The notes below the pieces were generated by a model, which saw only the letters and a program-made list of their open reading frames with translations, was not told where the DNA came from and searched no databases. A stretch of DNA of 64,000 nucleotides from Bacteroidia bacterium (GTDB lineage Bacteria > Bacteroidota > Bacteroidia > UBA4408), in assembly GCA_020845635.1 (NCBI GenBank), contig JADLFI010000004.1:124001-188000 (forward strand), read 5' to 3'. The position numbers were made by a program, and so were the translations under genes. Of this stretch, positions 30,383 to 41,404 are shown piece after piece; within the stretch, counting starts at the first letter, position 1, and every line of letters starts with the position of its first letter.

Positions 30383-32563
30383 ATGAAAAACCTAAGATTA
30401 TTTATTTTATTGCTATTAGTCAGCCCTTTAGCTTTATTTGCGCAAAGCCCTGATTTTAAGAAGAGGTTCAGCGATGCAGAGTATCACCTTCAATTTAGAA
30501 ACTATACGGAGGCTTTGCCAATTTATGTTGAATTGGCCAATGCTGATGTAAATAATGCTAACGTTGCATACAAAGCCGGTTTTTGTTATCTAAACGTTTC
30601 AGGTGATAAGTCAAGGGCTATTCCATACCTAGAAAGAGCAGCAGCAAATACTTCCAAAAATTACCAGGAGTTTTCGGCTAGCGAGAGTAAGGCTCCAGAA
30701 ATTGCTGTTTTCGATTTAGCTACAGCCTATCAAATTGATATGCAGTTTGAAAAAGCCGAAGCACAGTTTACCAAATACAAAGGAATGGTAGGCGCTAAGA
30801 ACAAAGAATTGTTAGCCGAAATTGATCGCCATATTGCCATGTGTCAATTTGGAGCCGCAGCGGTAAAGAAGCCTGTAAATGTTACTATCGAAAATTTAGG
30901 TACTTCTATTAACACCAAGTATCCTGAATACGAAGCTTTCTTAACTCCGGATGAATCATCTATTATTTTTAACTCTAAACGTGAGGGTTTTGGAAATTAT
31001 CAAAATATTGATGGGACTTTTTTCGAAAGTGCTTTTATTTCAAATGAGATAAATGGCAAATGGAGTGAGCCTGTTTTATTAAGTCCGAATATTAACGTTG
31101 ATGAAAATGATGCCGTGGTAGGAATTTCAGCTGACGGTACAATGATTCTTTGCTGGCAAGATGAAAAATTAAACGGGAATATTTTTATTTCTGAAGCCAA
31201 AGGTGAATCTTGGAATACTCCGGTTGAATTAGGAGCTAACATTAACTCTAAAGCTGTAGAAAGAGGTGCATGCTTAACTCCTGATGGTAATACTATGTTT
31301 TTTGTAAGTGACAGAAAAGGTGGTTTGGGTGGAACTGATATTTATCGTTCAGAGAAAAACGCTAACGGTGTTTGGGGACCTGCTATTAATTTAGGTAATA
31401 CTATTAATACTCCTTTTGATGAAATTAACCCGGTAATGTCCATTGATGGTAAAACGTTATATTTCTCATCAAACGGACATGAAACAATGGGTGGTTTTGA
31501 TATTGTTATGGCATCTTATAATGCTGATGATAAATCTTTTGGAAATGTTACCAATCTTGGTTATCCAATAAACTCAACAGATGACGAAATATCATATTAC
31601 CCTACCTTAAGTGGAAAACATGCTTATTATGCAGCTACACGAAAGGAAGGTCAAGGTGATTTAGATTTATATAAAATAACCTTTAACGACAAGGCTTTAG
31701 CTCCTATGACCGTGTTCTCAGGAAAAGTTATTAATAATGTTGACCCTGAAGCTACAGTTTTCCCTCCAATTGTTGCTACTGTTACTCAAATTGGTGGAGC
31801 AGGAAGCTCAAAAACCTATAATGGAAATTATAATACCGGAAAAGTTAAGTTTTCAATGCTACCTGGTTCAAAGTACTCTGTAAAAGTTGAGGTTGATGGC
31901 GTTGAAAAGTTTAAGGAAGATTTTGATTTAACTTCAGCAAACAAATTTGAAGAAGTTAACCGTGATATTTATATGAAGGCAATTGGTGAAACTCCTGAGC
32001 AAAAGGCTGCTCGCGAAGCTGCTGAGTTAGCTGCTGCTGAAGCTAAAGCTAAAGCTGCTGCAGAAGCTGCTGCTGAGGCTGAAAAATTAGCTGCTGAAGA
32101 GAAAGCTAAGGAAGAAGCATGGAAAAAAGATCCTAAGAATAAAGGAAAAGAATATGTTGGTAAAAAAGATCCAAAATCATTACCTGAAGCCCCTGCCGAG
32201 TTTAAAACCTACTTTAAATACAACAAAACTGCTATTGACGGTACAAACAAAGACTTTATGCAGTTTATGAAACAATTAACTGCAATGGTTAAGGCTGGAC
32301 AATCTGTAACCGTGGTTATTGAAGCTAGTGCCTCAAAAGTGCCAACCGCCAAATATGGAACCAACGAAGCTTTAGCAACTAAACGTGGAAATGATGCAAA
32401 AGCAAAAATTGAATCTATGTTAAAACAAAGAGGAGCTGATGTTTCAAAAGTAACCTTTGAGCCGGTTAATGGTATAGTTGGAGGTCCTGAATATAACAAG
32501 GATTTCAACGAAAGAAGAACCGAATATGAGAAGTATCAGTATGTTGATATCTCAGTGAAGTAA
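30383..32563 (+). CDS. TPR + PD40 beta-propeller + OmpA-like C-terminal envelope protein
   Basis: Signal peptide; TPR-like N-term; repeated PD40 motifs (LTPDGNTMFFVSDRKGGLGGTDIYRSEKN; MSIDGKTLYFSSNGHETMGGFDIVMA); Ala/Lys/Glu linker; C-term FKYNKTAIDGTNKDFMQFMKQLTAMV...EASASKVPTAKYGTNEALATKRGNDAK. Confidence 0.85.
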   Translation: MKNLRLFILLLLVSPLALFAQSPDFKKRFSDAEYHLQFRNYTEALPIYVELANADVNNANVAYKAGFCYLNVSGDKSRAIPYLERAAANTSKNYQEFSASESKAPEIAVFDLATAYQIDMQFEKAEAQFTKYKGMVGAKNKELLAEIDRHIAMCQFGAAAVKKPVNVTIENLGTSINTKYPEYEAFLTPDESSIIFNSKREGFGNYQNIDGTFFESAFISNEINGKWSEPVLLSPNINVDENDAVVGISADGTMILCWQDEKLNGNIFISEAKGESWNTPVELGANINSKAVERGACLTPDGNTMFFVSDRKGGLGGTDIYRSEKNANGVWGPAINLGNTINTPFDEINPVMSIDGKTLYFSSNGHETMGGFDIVMASYNADDKSFGNVTNLGYPINSTDDEISYYPTLSGKHAYYAATRKEGQGDLDLYKITFNDKALAPMTVFSGKVINNVDPEATVFPPIVATVTQIGGAGSSKTYNGNYNTGKVKFSMLPGSKYSVKVEVDGVEKFKEDFDLTSANKFEEVNRDIYMKAIGETPEQKAAREAAELAAAEAKAKAAAEAAAEAEKLAAEEKAKEEAWKKDPKNKGKEYVGKKDPKSLPEAPAEFKTYFKYNKTAIDGTNKDFMQFMKQLTAMVKAGQSVTVVIEASASKVPTAKYGTNEALATKRGNDAKAKIESMLKQRGADVSKVTFEPVNGIVGGPEYNKDFNERRTEYEKYQYVDISVK

Positions 32564-32581
32564 TTCATTAAAGATTAATAT

Positions 32582-32623
32582 AAACAAAGAAGCCTGTCGG
32601 AATTCCGACAGGCTTCTTTGTTT
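32582..32623. terminator. bidirectional intrinsic terminator
   Basis: Perfect 42-nt palindrome AAACAAAGAAGCCTGTCGGAATTCCGACAGGCTTCTTTGTTT. Confidence 0.88.
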
Positions 32624-32891
32624 AACCTATATTCTTTGAGTTACAGTACCCATATATGAATAACCAGGTTTCGGTTATTTTTGCTATTTCGTGTCGGGAT
32701 TGTTAATGCTAGAGGTAGAGGTAATGCTTAAATTGTTCAATAAGTCATTTAAGAACTTTTATCCTTACCTTTTAATGAGCTATTTGCATATTTACAACTA
32801 ATCCTATGGCACAAAGAATTGTTCCATTAATATGATATTTGAATAAATACCCCAAAGGGTAAAGCGAAAGAATAATAGGAGTAATTATTAT

Positions 32892-34679
32892 TTAGTTTAG
32901 CTTTAGCACAGCCATAAATGCCTGTTGAGGTATTTCAACACTACCTACCTGACGCATTCTTTTCTTTCCTTCCTTTTGCTTTTCAAGTAATTTTCTTTTA
33001 CGTGAAATATCTCCACCATAACACTTAGCTGTTACATCTTTTCTTAAGGCTCTAATTGTTTCGCGAGCTATAATTTTGGCTCCAATGGCTGCTTGAATAG
33101 GTATTTCAAACTGTTGCCTAGGTATTAGTTCTTTTAGTTTTTCACAAATCTTTTTCCCGAAATCGTAGGCGTTATCACGGTGTATAAGGGCTGATAAGGC
33201 ATCTACAGGCTCACTGTTTAGTAATATATCTAACTTAACCAAATGTGAAGGTTTATATCCAATTGGGCTATAGTCAAAAGACGCATAACCTTTTGAAATT
33301 GTTTTTAAACGATCATAAAAATCAAACACAATTTCACCTAATGGCATATCAAACTGGAGTTCAACTCTATCAGTGGTTAAATATACCTGATTTTTCAGTT
33401 CTCCTCTTTTATTAATACACAAGGTCATAATGCTTCCTACAAACTCTGACTTAGTAATAATTTGTGCTTTAATATACGGCTCTTCAACCCTGTCCAGTTT
33501 ACTTACATCTGGCAGGTCTGAAGGGTTATTTACAATGACTAATTCGTTACGTGTTGTATAGGCATGGTAACTTACGTTAGGAACGGTAGTAATAACGGTC
33601 ATATTAAACTCCCTTTCCAGTCGTTCTTGTATGATTTCCATATGTAACATCCCCAAAAAGCCACATCGGAAACCAAAACCCAATGCGGCACTCGATTCAG
33701 GTTCCCAAGTTAAAGAAGCATCGTTCAGTTGGAGTTTTTCCATACTATATCGCAGTTCTTCAAAGTCTTCAGTATCTACAGGGTAGATGCCGGCAAACAC
33801 CATTGGTTTAACATCTTCAAAGCCTTGAATTGCGGTATTGCAAGGGCGAGCAACTTGGGTAATGGTATCACCTACTTTTACTTCTTTTGCCGTTTTTATT
33901 CCCGAAATAATGTAGCCTACGTCACCAGTTCTAATCTCTTTTTTTGGCTCCTGTTTTAATTTTAAGATACCTACTTCTTCTGCATAATACTCTTTTCCGG
34001 TGTTTACAAATTTTACAAAGTCTCCTTTATTAATACACCCATTTACAACCTTAAAGTAGGCAATAACTCCTCTAAAACTATTAAAAACACTATCAAAGAT
34101 AAGTGCCTGTAAAGGTGCATCAGGATTGCCTTTGGGGGCGGGCACTCGGGCTACTATGGCTTTTAATATTTCATGTACTCCTTGGCCGGTTTTGCCTGAT
34201 GCTGCTAGTATTTCTTCTCGTCTGCATCCTAAAAGGTCAACAATTTGATCTTTTACCTCCTCCGGGTTAGCACTTGGCAAATCTATTTTATTTAATATAG
34301 GAATAATTTCTAAATCGTTTTCTAAGGCTAAATATAAATTACTGATAGTTTGTGCCTGAATACCTTGTGCTGCGTCAACAATAAGTAAGGCTCCCTCGCA
34401 TGCAGCTATGGAGCGCGAAACTTCGTATGAAAAGTCAACGTGACCAGGGGTGTCAATAAGGTTTAGAATGTATTTTTTGTGGTCTAACTCATAATCCATT
34501 TGTATAGCGTGACTCTTAATAGTTATGCCACGTTCACGCTCTAAGTCCATATCATCAAGTAATTGACTCTGCAAATCACGTTGTGAAACAGTATTGGTAT
34601 ATTCCAACAATCGGTCTGCCAAGGTACTTTTACCGTGGTCTATATGTGCTATAATACAAAAATTCCTGATATTTTCCAT
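32892..34679 (-). CDS. lepA: elongation factor 4 (LepA)
   Basis: [28 protein letters not shown]...[15 protein letters not shown]...[23 protein letters not shown]...[33 protein letters not shown]. Confidence 0.98.
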   Translation of the reverse strand: MENIRNFCIIAHIDHGKSTLADRLLEYTNTVSQRDLQSQLLDDMDLERERGITIKSHAIQMDYELDHKKYILNLIDTPGHVDFSYEVSRSIAACEGALLIVDAAQGIQAQTISNLYLALENDLEIIPILNKIDLPSANPEEVKDQIVDLLGCRREEILAASGKTGQGVHEILKAIVARVPAPKGNPDAPLQALIFDSVFNSFRGVIAYFKVVNGCINKGDFVKFVNTGKEYYAEEVGILKLKQEPKKEIRTGDVGYIISGIKTAKEVKVGDTITQVARPCNTAIQGFEDVKPMVFAGIYPVDTEDFEELRYSMEKLQLNDASLTWEPESSAALGFGFRCGFLGMLHMEIIQERLEREFNMTVITTVPNVSYHAYTTRNELVIVNNPSDLPDVSKLDRVEEPYIKAQIITKSEFVGSIMTLCINKRGELKNQVYLTTDRVELQFDMPLGEIVFDFYDRLKTISKGYASFDYSPIGYKPSHLVKLDILLNSEPVDALSALIHRDNAYDFGKKICEKLKELIPRQQFEIPIQAAIGAKIIARETIRALRKDVTAKCYGGDISRKRKLLEKQKEGKKRMRQVGSVEIPQQAFMAVLKLN

Positions 34680-34820
34680 AAGTGCGCAAAAATAATCAGA
34701 AAATTGAATTGCCGCAATCTTGTATTATAATTGTTATATGAAATTACTAATTTTAAAGTTTTTAGAGTTCGATGGTAAAATTTATTGCGGGTAAATATTG
34801 TCTGTAAGATTCATTTTTGA

Positions 34821-36611
34821 CTATTCATCACCCATAGGTTCATCTTTAGAGTCTTCTTTCTGTACTATTATTTCTGTGGTGTCTTTAATAGGTTTGCCTA
34901 TTGTTTTATAGCCTCCTTCTCCTTTAAGTATGGCGGCATATTCTATGTTGTTTTGTAGTACTTTTAATGCTTCTCTAATATCATCATCATATTTAAATGA
35001 TGATTCAATACGCCCACTTTGGTAATAATATCTACTACATATTTCAGACTCTAATAATTGTTTAATTTCAGACTGATGGGTATAAATATCTTTCTTTTTC
35101 TGACTCTCAATAATAGCCTTTATTTTCTCGTAATCGGTAGTAACATTAGCAAAATATTTTTCATTTTTCGAAATTTTCTCTAATTCGGCAAGTTGCGTTT
35201 CACTACCTACACTAAATTCAAAATTAGATTTTTCAACATATTTAATAAAGTCATTATATACTGCATCACTTATACTAAAGACCTTGGATTGAGGAATGGT
35301 GTTATTCTTAAACCTAAACTCGGTAGCGTAATTAAATATGATATTTTTTTGTAATAAGGAAAAAGATATCATATGAAACTCCGGTGTTTTTACTAAAATG
35401 TCAGGATATATACCACTTCCGTCATAAATACTTCTGTTATTTGGAGTTTTAAATTCAGTAATTAATGAATCGGCTATCTTCACCACCGAACCATCTTTTT
35501 TACGGTGTGTATAATCAAGGCTCTGGATGCAACGTCCGCTAGGGGTGTAGTATTTGGCAATGGTTACTTTCAGTAATGTATTATATGATGTACTTAATGT
35601 TTGTTGAACTAATCCTTTTCCAAACGTACGTTCTCCAATGATAACTCCACGGTCGGTATCTTGTATGGCTCCGGCTACAATTTCAGAAGCAGAAGCAGAG
35701 TTGTTGTCAACAAGTACTACCAACGGAATTTCTGCGTCAATAGGATTATTACTGGCTCTGTACTCAACATCATTAGATTTTATTTTACCCTTTTGTGAAA
35801 CAATAAGTGTATTTTTGGGAACAAATAAGTTTACAATTTTTACCGCCTCTTGAAGTATTCCGCCTCCGTTTCCCCTTAAATCAAGTACCAACGATTTTAT
35901 CTTTTCTTTTTCTTTTAGTTGAATAAATGCATTCTTTACTTCTGCCGAACAATTATCTAAAAACTTATCAAGTTTAATATAGCCCATATCATTTCCAATA
36001 ATGCCAAAGTAGGATACATTATTTACTTTTATTTCCTGGCGGGTAATGGTTTTTGTAAGAGGTTCTTTTTGTCCTAAACGTTGCACGGTAACTTTTACCG
36101 TTGTGTTAACCGGGCCTTTTAATAGGGAAGTTGTTTCTTCAACATTTTTATTTGTGATATCCAGATTGTTAATTTTTAGAATAACATCACCGGCCATCAA
36201 ATCGGCTTGTTGGGCGGGCGAGCCAAAGTAAGGCTCTGCTATAACAACCGAACCATTTTGTGTTTGCACCAAGGCGCCAATACCTGCATACTCTTGACTT
36301 AGGTGCGACCTTTTATAATCTTCTATTTCTTCTTCAGCAATATACTCGGTGTATGGGTCAAGAGACTCTAACATTCCGTCTATCCCTTTGCGAATTAATT
36401 TTTCGGGTTTTATTTCGTCAACATAACTGGCATTTAACTCTCTAAACAGGGTAACAAATATGTCAATGTTTTTAGAGATTTCAAACACATTATCATTTGA
36501 AAAGGCAAAGAATAGTACTGAACTGAATACTATGGTTAGGGCAATAAGTTTGTTCCTAAATTTTTTCATATATCTGTACAATTTCTGCATTTTTTTTATG
36601 ATAAGATTCAA
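34821..36611 (-). CDS. S41 family C-terminal processing peptidase
   Basis: PDZ domain (YAGIGALVQTQNGSVVIAEPYFGSPAQQADLMAGDVILKIN) and peptidase motifs LDLRGNGGGILQEAV, DNNSASASEIVAGAIQD, IGERTFGKGLVQ; start probably at an internal ATG. Confidence 0.93.
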   Translation of the reverse strand: MNLIIKKMQKLYRYMKKFRNKLIALTIVFSSVLFFAFSNDNVFEISKNIDIFVTLFRELNASYVDEIKPEKLIRKGIDGMLESLDPYTEYIAEEEIEDYKRSHLSQEYAGIGALVQTQNGSVVIAEPYFGSPAQQADLMAGDVILKINNLDITNKNVEETTSLLKGPVNTTVKVTVQRLGQKEPLTKTITRQEIKVNNVSYFGIIGNDMGYIKLDKFLDNCSAEVKNAFIQLKEKEKIKSLVLDLRGNGGGILQEAVKIVNLFVPKNTLIVSQKGKIKSNDVEYRASNNPIDAEIPLVVLVDNNSASASEIVAGAIQDTDRGVIIGERTFGKGLVQQTLSTSYNTLLKVTIAKYYTPSGRCIQSLDYTHRKKDGSVVKIADSLITEFKTPNNRSIYDGSGIYPDILVKTPEFHMISFSLLQKNIIFNYATEFRFKNNTIPQSKVFSISDAVYNDFIKYVEKSNFEFSVGSETQLAELEKISKNEKYFANVTTDYEKIKAIIESQKKKDIYTHQSEIKQLLESEICSRYYYQSGRIESSFKYDDDIREALKVLQNNIEYAAILKGEGGYKTIGKPIKDTTEIIVQKEDSKDEPMGDE

Positions 36612-36681
36612 AGGTAAATAAAACTTTATGATTCAAATGTTTATTTTAGCTTTTTAACGATTAGAAATATAAAAAAATTCA

Positions 36682-37482
36682 TTAATTATTTATAAAGTTC
36701 CGAATTAAGCTACTTAGTTTTTCAGGGGTCTCTAAGTTAATTGTATGACCGCAATGTTCAATAATTTCAAGTTTAGAACCACTAATAGCTTGTTGAACGG
36801 CTTGCGCAAAGAAAACCGGAAACAATAAGTCATTTCTGCCCTGAATTATTAAAGTGGGGCAGGTAATTGAAGCCATCTCTTTTAAATAATTATCGCGCTC
36901 TTCTGTAGCCTGCATAAGTTTTAGAATAGAATCGGGGTGAGGTTGTAATTCTTTCCTCATTCCTTTTAGGGTTTCGATAGGAATAAAAGGATTGTCAAAA
37001 TACGAATTACCTAAAACAAAGGGCAGCATCACATCAAGCAATAGCTCATATCCTCCGGTTTTAAGTGCATTTTTCCACGATAGTTCAATAGATTTGTATA
37101 AAGGTGTTTTATGGCCAAATGTGCTGATGAGGATAAGCTTATCAAGTACATGAGGATAGTTTACTGCCAAATGTTGTGAAACCAAACTGCCATAGGAGAT
37201 GCCGACCAAAATAATTTTTTGCCTGACAACCGTATTGATAAACCCAAATACATTAAGTGCATGATCGTTAAAACTGAGATACTCTTTTGGAGCCGATGAT
37301 TGCCCCTGAAATACCAAATCTAGCAAATAAATATGATAGTCTTTTAGCAATGGCTGAATGGTCATATTCCATGCTATTGTTGTTTGTGTTAGACCATTTA
37401 GAAATAATATTTTATGAGGCGATTGTTCGTTTCCTTTTGATTCATAATATATTTTTTGTTGGTCGTGCGTTGTAAAAAACAT
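36682..37482 (-). CDS. alpha/beta fold hydrolase
   Basis: LFLNGLTQTTIAW, VGISYGSLVSQHLA nucleophile elbow, GRNDLLFP, IEHCGHTINLETPEKL catalytic His. Confidence 0.9.
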   Translation of the reverse strand: MFFTTHDQQKIYYESKGNEQSPHKILFLNGLTQTTIAWNMTIQPLLKDYHIYLLDLVFQGQSSAPKEYLSFNDHALNVFGFINTVVRQKIILVGISYGSLVSQHLAVNYPHVLDKLILISTFGHKTPLYKSIELSWKNALKTGGYELLLDVMLPFVLGNSYFDNPFIPIETLKGMRKELQPHPDSILKLMQATEERDNYLKEMASITCPTLIIQGRNDLLFPVFFAQAVQQAISGSKLEIIEHCGHTINLETPEKLSSLIRNFINN

Positions 37483-37490
37483 AATAATAT

Positions 37491-38114
37491 TTATTTAAAT
37501 TCTTCCGTGTTTATTTGCTCTTTACATATTTGATACTCGTAATGTAAATGATTACTACAAATAATAATGAGCTTTTCGGCAGCATATTCATTAAGCATTT
37601 GCTGATACCAGTCAATAGCCTTTGCATCCAAGTTGGAGCATGGCTCATCAAGAAATAAGAAAGGGCAATCGGCCAAGATGGCCAATGTTAATTTAAGTCT
37701 TTGTTTCATCCCCGATGAGAAAACTTTTATTTGTTTTTTCGCTGAATGACTTAGTCCGCTGAGGTCTAGAATATCATTTGATGTATATTGATTAAGGAAG
37801 GGTTTAAATTTTTGTTGAAATTGAATATTTTCTATACAAGTAAATTCTTCAATGAGTTCAAGATAGGGTGCGGCATAGCTTATATGTTTATATACAGATG
37901 CCGGTTCAATTTTCTTTTGATGAATAAGATATTCGAGTTTTCCTTTGCCGGCTTGCATATATGCCGAGATTATTTTAAGCAGGGTAGATTTCCCCGATCC
38001 GTTACCACCTAAAATTACACAGGGTTTATCAGAGGTAAAATGATGGTTAAAATTTTTAATAATCCATTCCGTTCCAAATTTTTTCCCTATATCAGTAGCA
38101 ATAATCTCTATCAT
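37491..38114 (-). CDS. ABC transporter ATP-binding protein (no permease nearby)
   Basis: VILGGNGSGKSTLLKIISAYMQ, FSSGMKQRLKLTLAIL, PFLFLDEPCSNLD. Confidence 0.9.
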   Translation of the reverse strand: MIEIIATDIGKKFGTEWIIKNFNHHFTSDKPCVILGGNGSGKSTLLKIISAYMQAGKGKLEYLIHQKKIEPASVYKHISYAAPYLELIEEFTCIENIQFQQKFKPFLNQYTSNDILDLSGLSHSAKKQIKVFSSGMKQRLKLTLAILADCPFLFLDEPCSNLDAKAIDWYQQMLNEYAAEKLIIICSNHLHYEYQICKEQINTEEFK

Positions 38115-38126
38115 AAAAACAATAGG

Positions 38127-38906
38127 TTAAGGCAAGTTACCACGCATAATGCCGTTAACACTTTCTTTAATAAATGTTATTATTTGTTCTTTTTCCGGAA
38201 TTTGTGGTGCTTCGTGTTCAACAATAGTCAATGCGTTAGTAACATTGTATCCTCTAACATAGATGGTACGATAAATATCTTCAATAATAAGAACTGTTTC
38301 TGGTGAAAATCCTCTACGTCTTAATCCTACAGCGTTAATACCTACATACGATAAAGGCTCTCGTGCAGCTTTTACAAAAGGCGGTACATTTTTTCGTACT
38401 AAAGTACCTCCGGTAATAAAGGCATGAGCACCAATACGTACAAACTGTTGCACAGCTACCAAGCCCTCAAGTATTGCATGATCGTCAATAGTTACATGCC
38501 CTGCCAAATTTACCGTGTTTGCTAAAATAACATTATTTCCTACAATACAATCGTGAGCCACGTGAACATAGGCCATGATTAAACAATTGCTTCCTACACT
38601 AGTTTTCATTCGGTCAGATGTACCGCGGTTTATAGTAACACATTCTCTTATAGTGGTATTGCTGCCAACCTCTGCAGTAGTAATTTCTCCTTTATATTTT
38701 AAATCTTGTGGAATAGCGCTAATTACAGCACCGGGAAATATTTTACAATCATTACCTATTCGTGCTCCATCCATGATGGTTACATTAGGTCCTATCCATA
38801 CATTATCACCAATAATAACATCATCATATATAGTAGTAAAAGGGCCTATTTCAACATTGCTGCCTATTTTTGCTTGGGGTGATACAAAAGCGTTTGGATG
38901 AATCAT
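38127..38906 (-). CDS. lpxA: acyl-ACP--UDP-N-acetylglucosamine O-acyltransferase
   Basis: Hexapeptide repeats; MIHPNAFVSPQAKIGSNVEIGPF, DLKYKGE, ECVTINRGT, MAYVHVAHDCIVGN. Confidence 0.97.
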   Translation of the reverse strand: MIHPNAFVSPQAKIGSNVEIGPFTTIYDDVIIGDNVWIGPNVTIMDGARIGNDCKIFPGAVISAIPQDLKYKGEITTAEVGSNTTIRECVTINRGTSDRMKTSVGSNCLIMAYVHVAHDCIVGNNVILANTVNLAGHVTIDDHAILEGLVAVQQFVRIGAHAFITGGTLVRKNVPPFVKAAREPLSYVGINAVGLRRRGFSPETVLIIEDIYRTIYVRGYNVTNALTIVEHEAPQIPEKEQIITFIKESVNGIMRGNLP

Positions 38907-38938
38907 ACGATTTATTTTTTTATTTTTGAACGATGCAA

Positions 38939-40336
38939 TTATTTTGTTTTTACAATTTGAGCAAGCATTTCGGCCTCCATTACTGATTTTCCGGCTACAT
39001 AGGCTTGTCCTCTCATATTACATAGGCCTCTTCGTATTGGCGAAATTAAATCAAGTTTAAACACAACACTATCGCCAGGAACTACTTTTTGTTTAAATCT
39101 TACATTGTCAATTTTTAAGAAGTAAGTTAGGTAATTTTCAGGATCCGGAACTGTTTTTAAAACAAGTACACCTCCCGTTTGTGCCATAGCCTCAATAAGT
39201 AATACACCCGGCATTACCGGTTCGTCCGGGAAATGCCCTTGAAAGAAATATTCGTTCATTGTTACATTTTTTACCCCTACCACATGTTTATCCGAAAGTT
39301 CAATAATTTTATCAATTAATAAAAACGGAAAGCGGTGAGGTAACAATTTCATTATTTCCTGCACATTATACAAGGCAGGTGTATTGGGGTCATAAACTTT
39401 TTCTTCAGCTTTTTTATTGATTTTACCTTTTGCCAGCTCTTTTATCATTTTAGCAAAGGCTACATTGGCGGCATGCCCGGGGCGGGCAGCTAAAATATGC
39501 CCTTTAATAGGCATACCTACCAAAGCCAAATCACCAACAATATCGAGCAATTTATGGCGTGCCGGTTCGTTTTGATGATGTAAAGTAGTATTATTGAGTA
39601 CTCCTTTACCTTGAACTTTTACTGTGGGTTTATTAAATATTTTTGCTAAATGATCAAGTTTGGCTTGTTCTATATCTCTGTCAACAATAACTATGGCATT
39701 GTTTAAATCTCCACCTTTAATTAGGTTGTGTTGCAAGAGTTGCTCCAATTCGTGCAAAAAAACAAAAGTACGACATTCAGAAATGCCACTATTAAACTCA
39801 CCTATATGATACATTGAAGCGTGTTGCGTTCCTAAAATAGGAGAGTTGTAATCAACCATTACGGTAATTCTATAATCCTCAGATGGCACAGCCAACATTT
39901 CAGATTTTTTTACAGGGTCTTCGTAAGTTAAGGTTGAGTCAAAAACAAAATATTTACGTTCCGCATCTTGTTCTATTATTCCTATATTTTCAATTGCATC
40001 AACAAAGGGTTTTGAACTTCCATCCATTATAGGAATTTCAGGGCCCGAAATGTCTATCATGGCATTATCAACTTGTGTTCCTACCAAGGCAGCCAAAACA
40101 TGCTCAATAGTACTTACTTTTATACCATTTTTTCCTAATGTTGTACCCCTTGAGGTGTCAACTACCAAATCTACATCTGCCTCAATAATGGGTTGTTCAG
40201 GCAAATCAACTCTTTTAAACTTATATCCATGATTTTCGGGAGCCGGATGAATTACCAATTGGGTGTGCGCTCCGGTGTGTAAACCAACGCCTTCAATCTT
40301 TACCGATGATTTTAATGTTCTTTGTTTTTCACTCAT
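38939..40336 (-). CDS. bifunctional UDP-3-O-acyl-N-acetylglucosamine deacetylase / 3-hydroxyacyl-ACP dehydratase (LpxC-FabZ fusion)
   Basis: LpxC: RTLKSSVKIEGVGLHTGAHTQL, STIEHVLAAL, HKLLDIVGDLAL; FabZ: IMKLLPHRFPFLLIDKI, GHFPDEPVMPGVLLIEAMAQTGG. Confidence 0.97.
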   Translation of the reverse strand: MSEKQRTLKSSVKIEGVGLHTGAHTQLVIHPAPENHGYKFKRVDLPEQPIIEADVDLVVDTSRGTTLGKNGIKVSTIEHVLAALVGTQVDNAMIDISGPEIPIMDGSSKPFVDAIENIGIIEQDAERKYFVFDSTLTYEDPVKKSEMLAVPSEDYRITVMVDYNSPILGTQHASMYHIGEFNSGISECRTFVFLHELEQLLQHNLIKGGDLNNAIVIVDRDIEQAKLDHLAKIFNKPTVKVQGKGVLNNTTLHHQNEPARHKLLDIVGDLALVGMPIKGHILAARPGHAANVAFAKMIKELAKGKINKKAEEKVYDPNTPALYNVQEIMKLLPHRFPFLLIDKIIELSDKHVVGVKNVTMNEYFFQGHFPDEPVMPGVLLIEAMAQTGGVLVLKTVPDPENYLTYFLKIDNVRFKQKVVPGDSVVFKLDLISPIRRGLCNMRGQAYVAGKSVMEAEMLAQIVKTK

Positions 40337-40358
40337 ATTTTATAAATTTCAAAAAAAA

Positions 40359-41381
40359 CTATTTCATTGATTTTTCTAGTGCATTAACTTTATTCATCAA
40401 TTCGGGCAATTTTCTAAACATCACATAAGAACGTTTGTAATCGCCTATTGCAAATGCCGGAGAGCCTTGCACTATTTCGTTTTCTTTAGTTATGCTTTGT
40501 CCAATACCACTTTGTGCAGCAATTTTTGTTCCTTTTGCTATGGTTAAGTGTCCAATAATGCCAACTTGTCCACCAATCATGCAATTGCTGCCCACTTTGG
40601 TTGAACCTGCAATTCCTGTTTGTGCGGCCACTACAGTATTTTCACCTATTTCAACATTATGGGCAATTTGAATTAAATTGTCAATCTTTACTCCTTTTTT
40701 AATTATGGTGGAACCCAGAGTGGCACGATCAATAGTAGTATTAGCGCCTATTTCAACAAAATCTTCAATGACAACATTTCCTATTTGAGGTACTTTTTTA
40801 TAATTGTTTTCGCTGTTTGGTACAAACCCAAAGCCATCGCTGCCAACAATGACACCAGAGTGTATGGTGCAACTATTTCCTATAACACAATCGGAGTATA
40901 TTTTTACTCCCGAAAACAAAATAGTATTATCACCTATAGTAGTATTATCACCAATATACACATGGGGGTATATTTTAACATTTGAACCTATTTTTACATT
41001 ATTGCCTATATAGGCAAAAGCGCCAATGTAAATATTTTCTCCATACTTGGTATTGGAACCTATATAGTGAGGTTGCTCTATGCCGGTTTTGTTATTCTTT
41101 ATTTGGTTGTAATATTCAAGTAGTTGTGCAAAACTTTCGTAAGGATTTTCAACTCTTATAAGTGTTGTATTTATAGGTTTTTCTGCAATAAAATTTTTAC
41201 TAACTATAGCTACAGTAGCTTTAGTAGTATAAATATATTCAGTATAAAGAGGATTTGCCAGAAAAGTTAATGAGCCTGGTTCACCTTCTTCAATTTTTGA
41301 TAAACGATTTATTTTTTCATCTGCATTACCTTCAATAGTCCCTTTAAGTAATTGGGCTATTTGTGCTACTGTAAACTCCAT
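40359..41381 (-). CDS. lpxD: UDP-3-O-acylglucosamine N-acyltransferase
   Basis: N-terminal LpxD domain plus hexapeptide repeats; [34 protein letters not shown]. Confidence 0.97.
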   Translation of the reverse strand: MEFTVAQIAQLLKGTIEGNADEKINRLSKIEEGEPGSLTFLANPLYTEYIYTTKATVAIVSKNFIAEKPINTTLIRVENPYESFAQLLEYYNQIKNNKTGIEQPHYIGSNTKYGENIYIGAFAYIGNNVKIGSNVKIYPHVYIGDNTTIGDNTILFSGVKIYSDCVIGNSCTIHSGVIVGSDGFGFVPNSENNYKKVPQIGNVVIEDFVEIGANTTIDRATLGSTIIKKGVKIDNLIQIAHNVEIGENTVVAAQTGIAGSTKVGSNCMIGGQVGIIGHLTIAKGTKIAAQSGIGQSITKENEIVQGSPAFAIGDYKRSYVMFRKLPELMNKVNALEKSMK

Positions 41382-41404
41382 GTTTAATTTTTTTTTAGAT
41401 AAAA

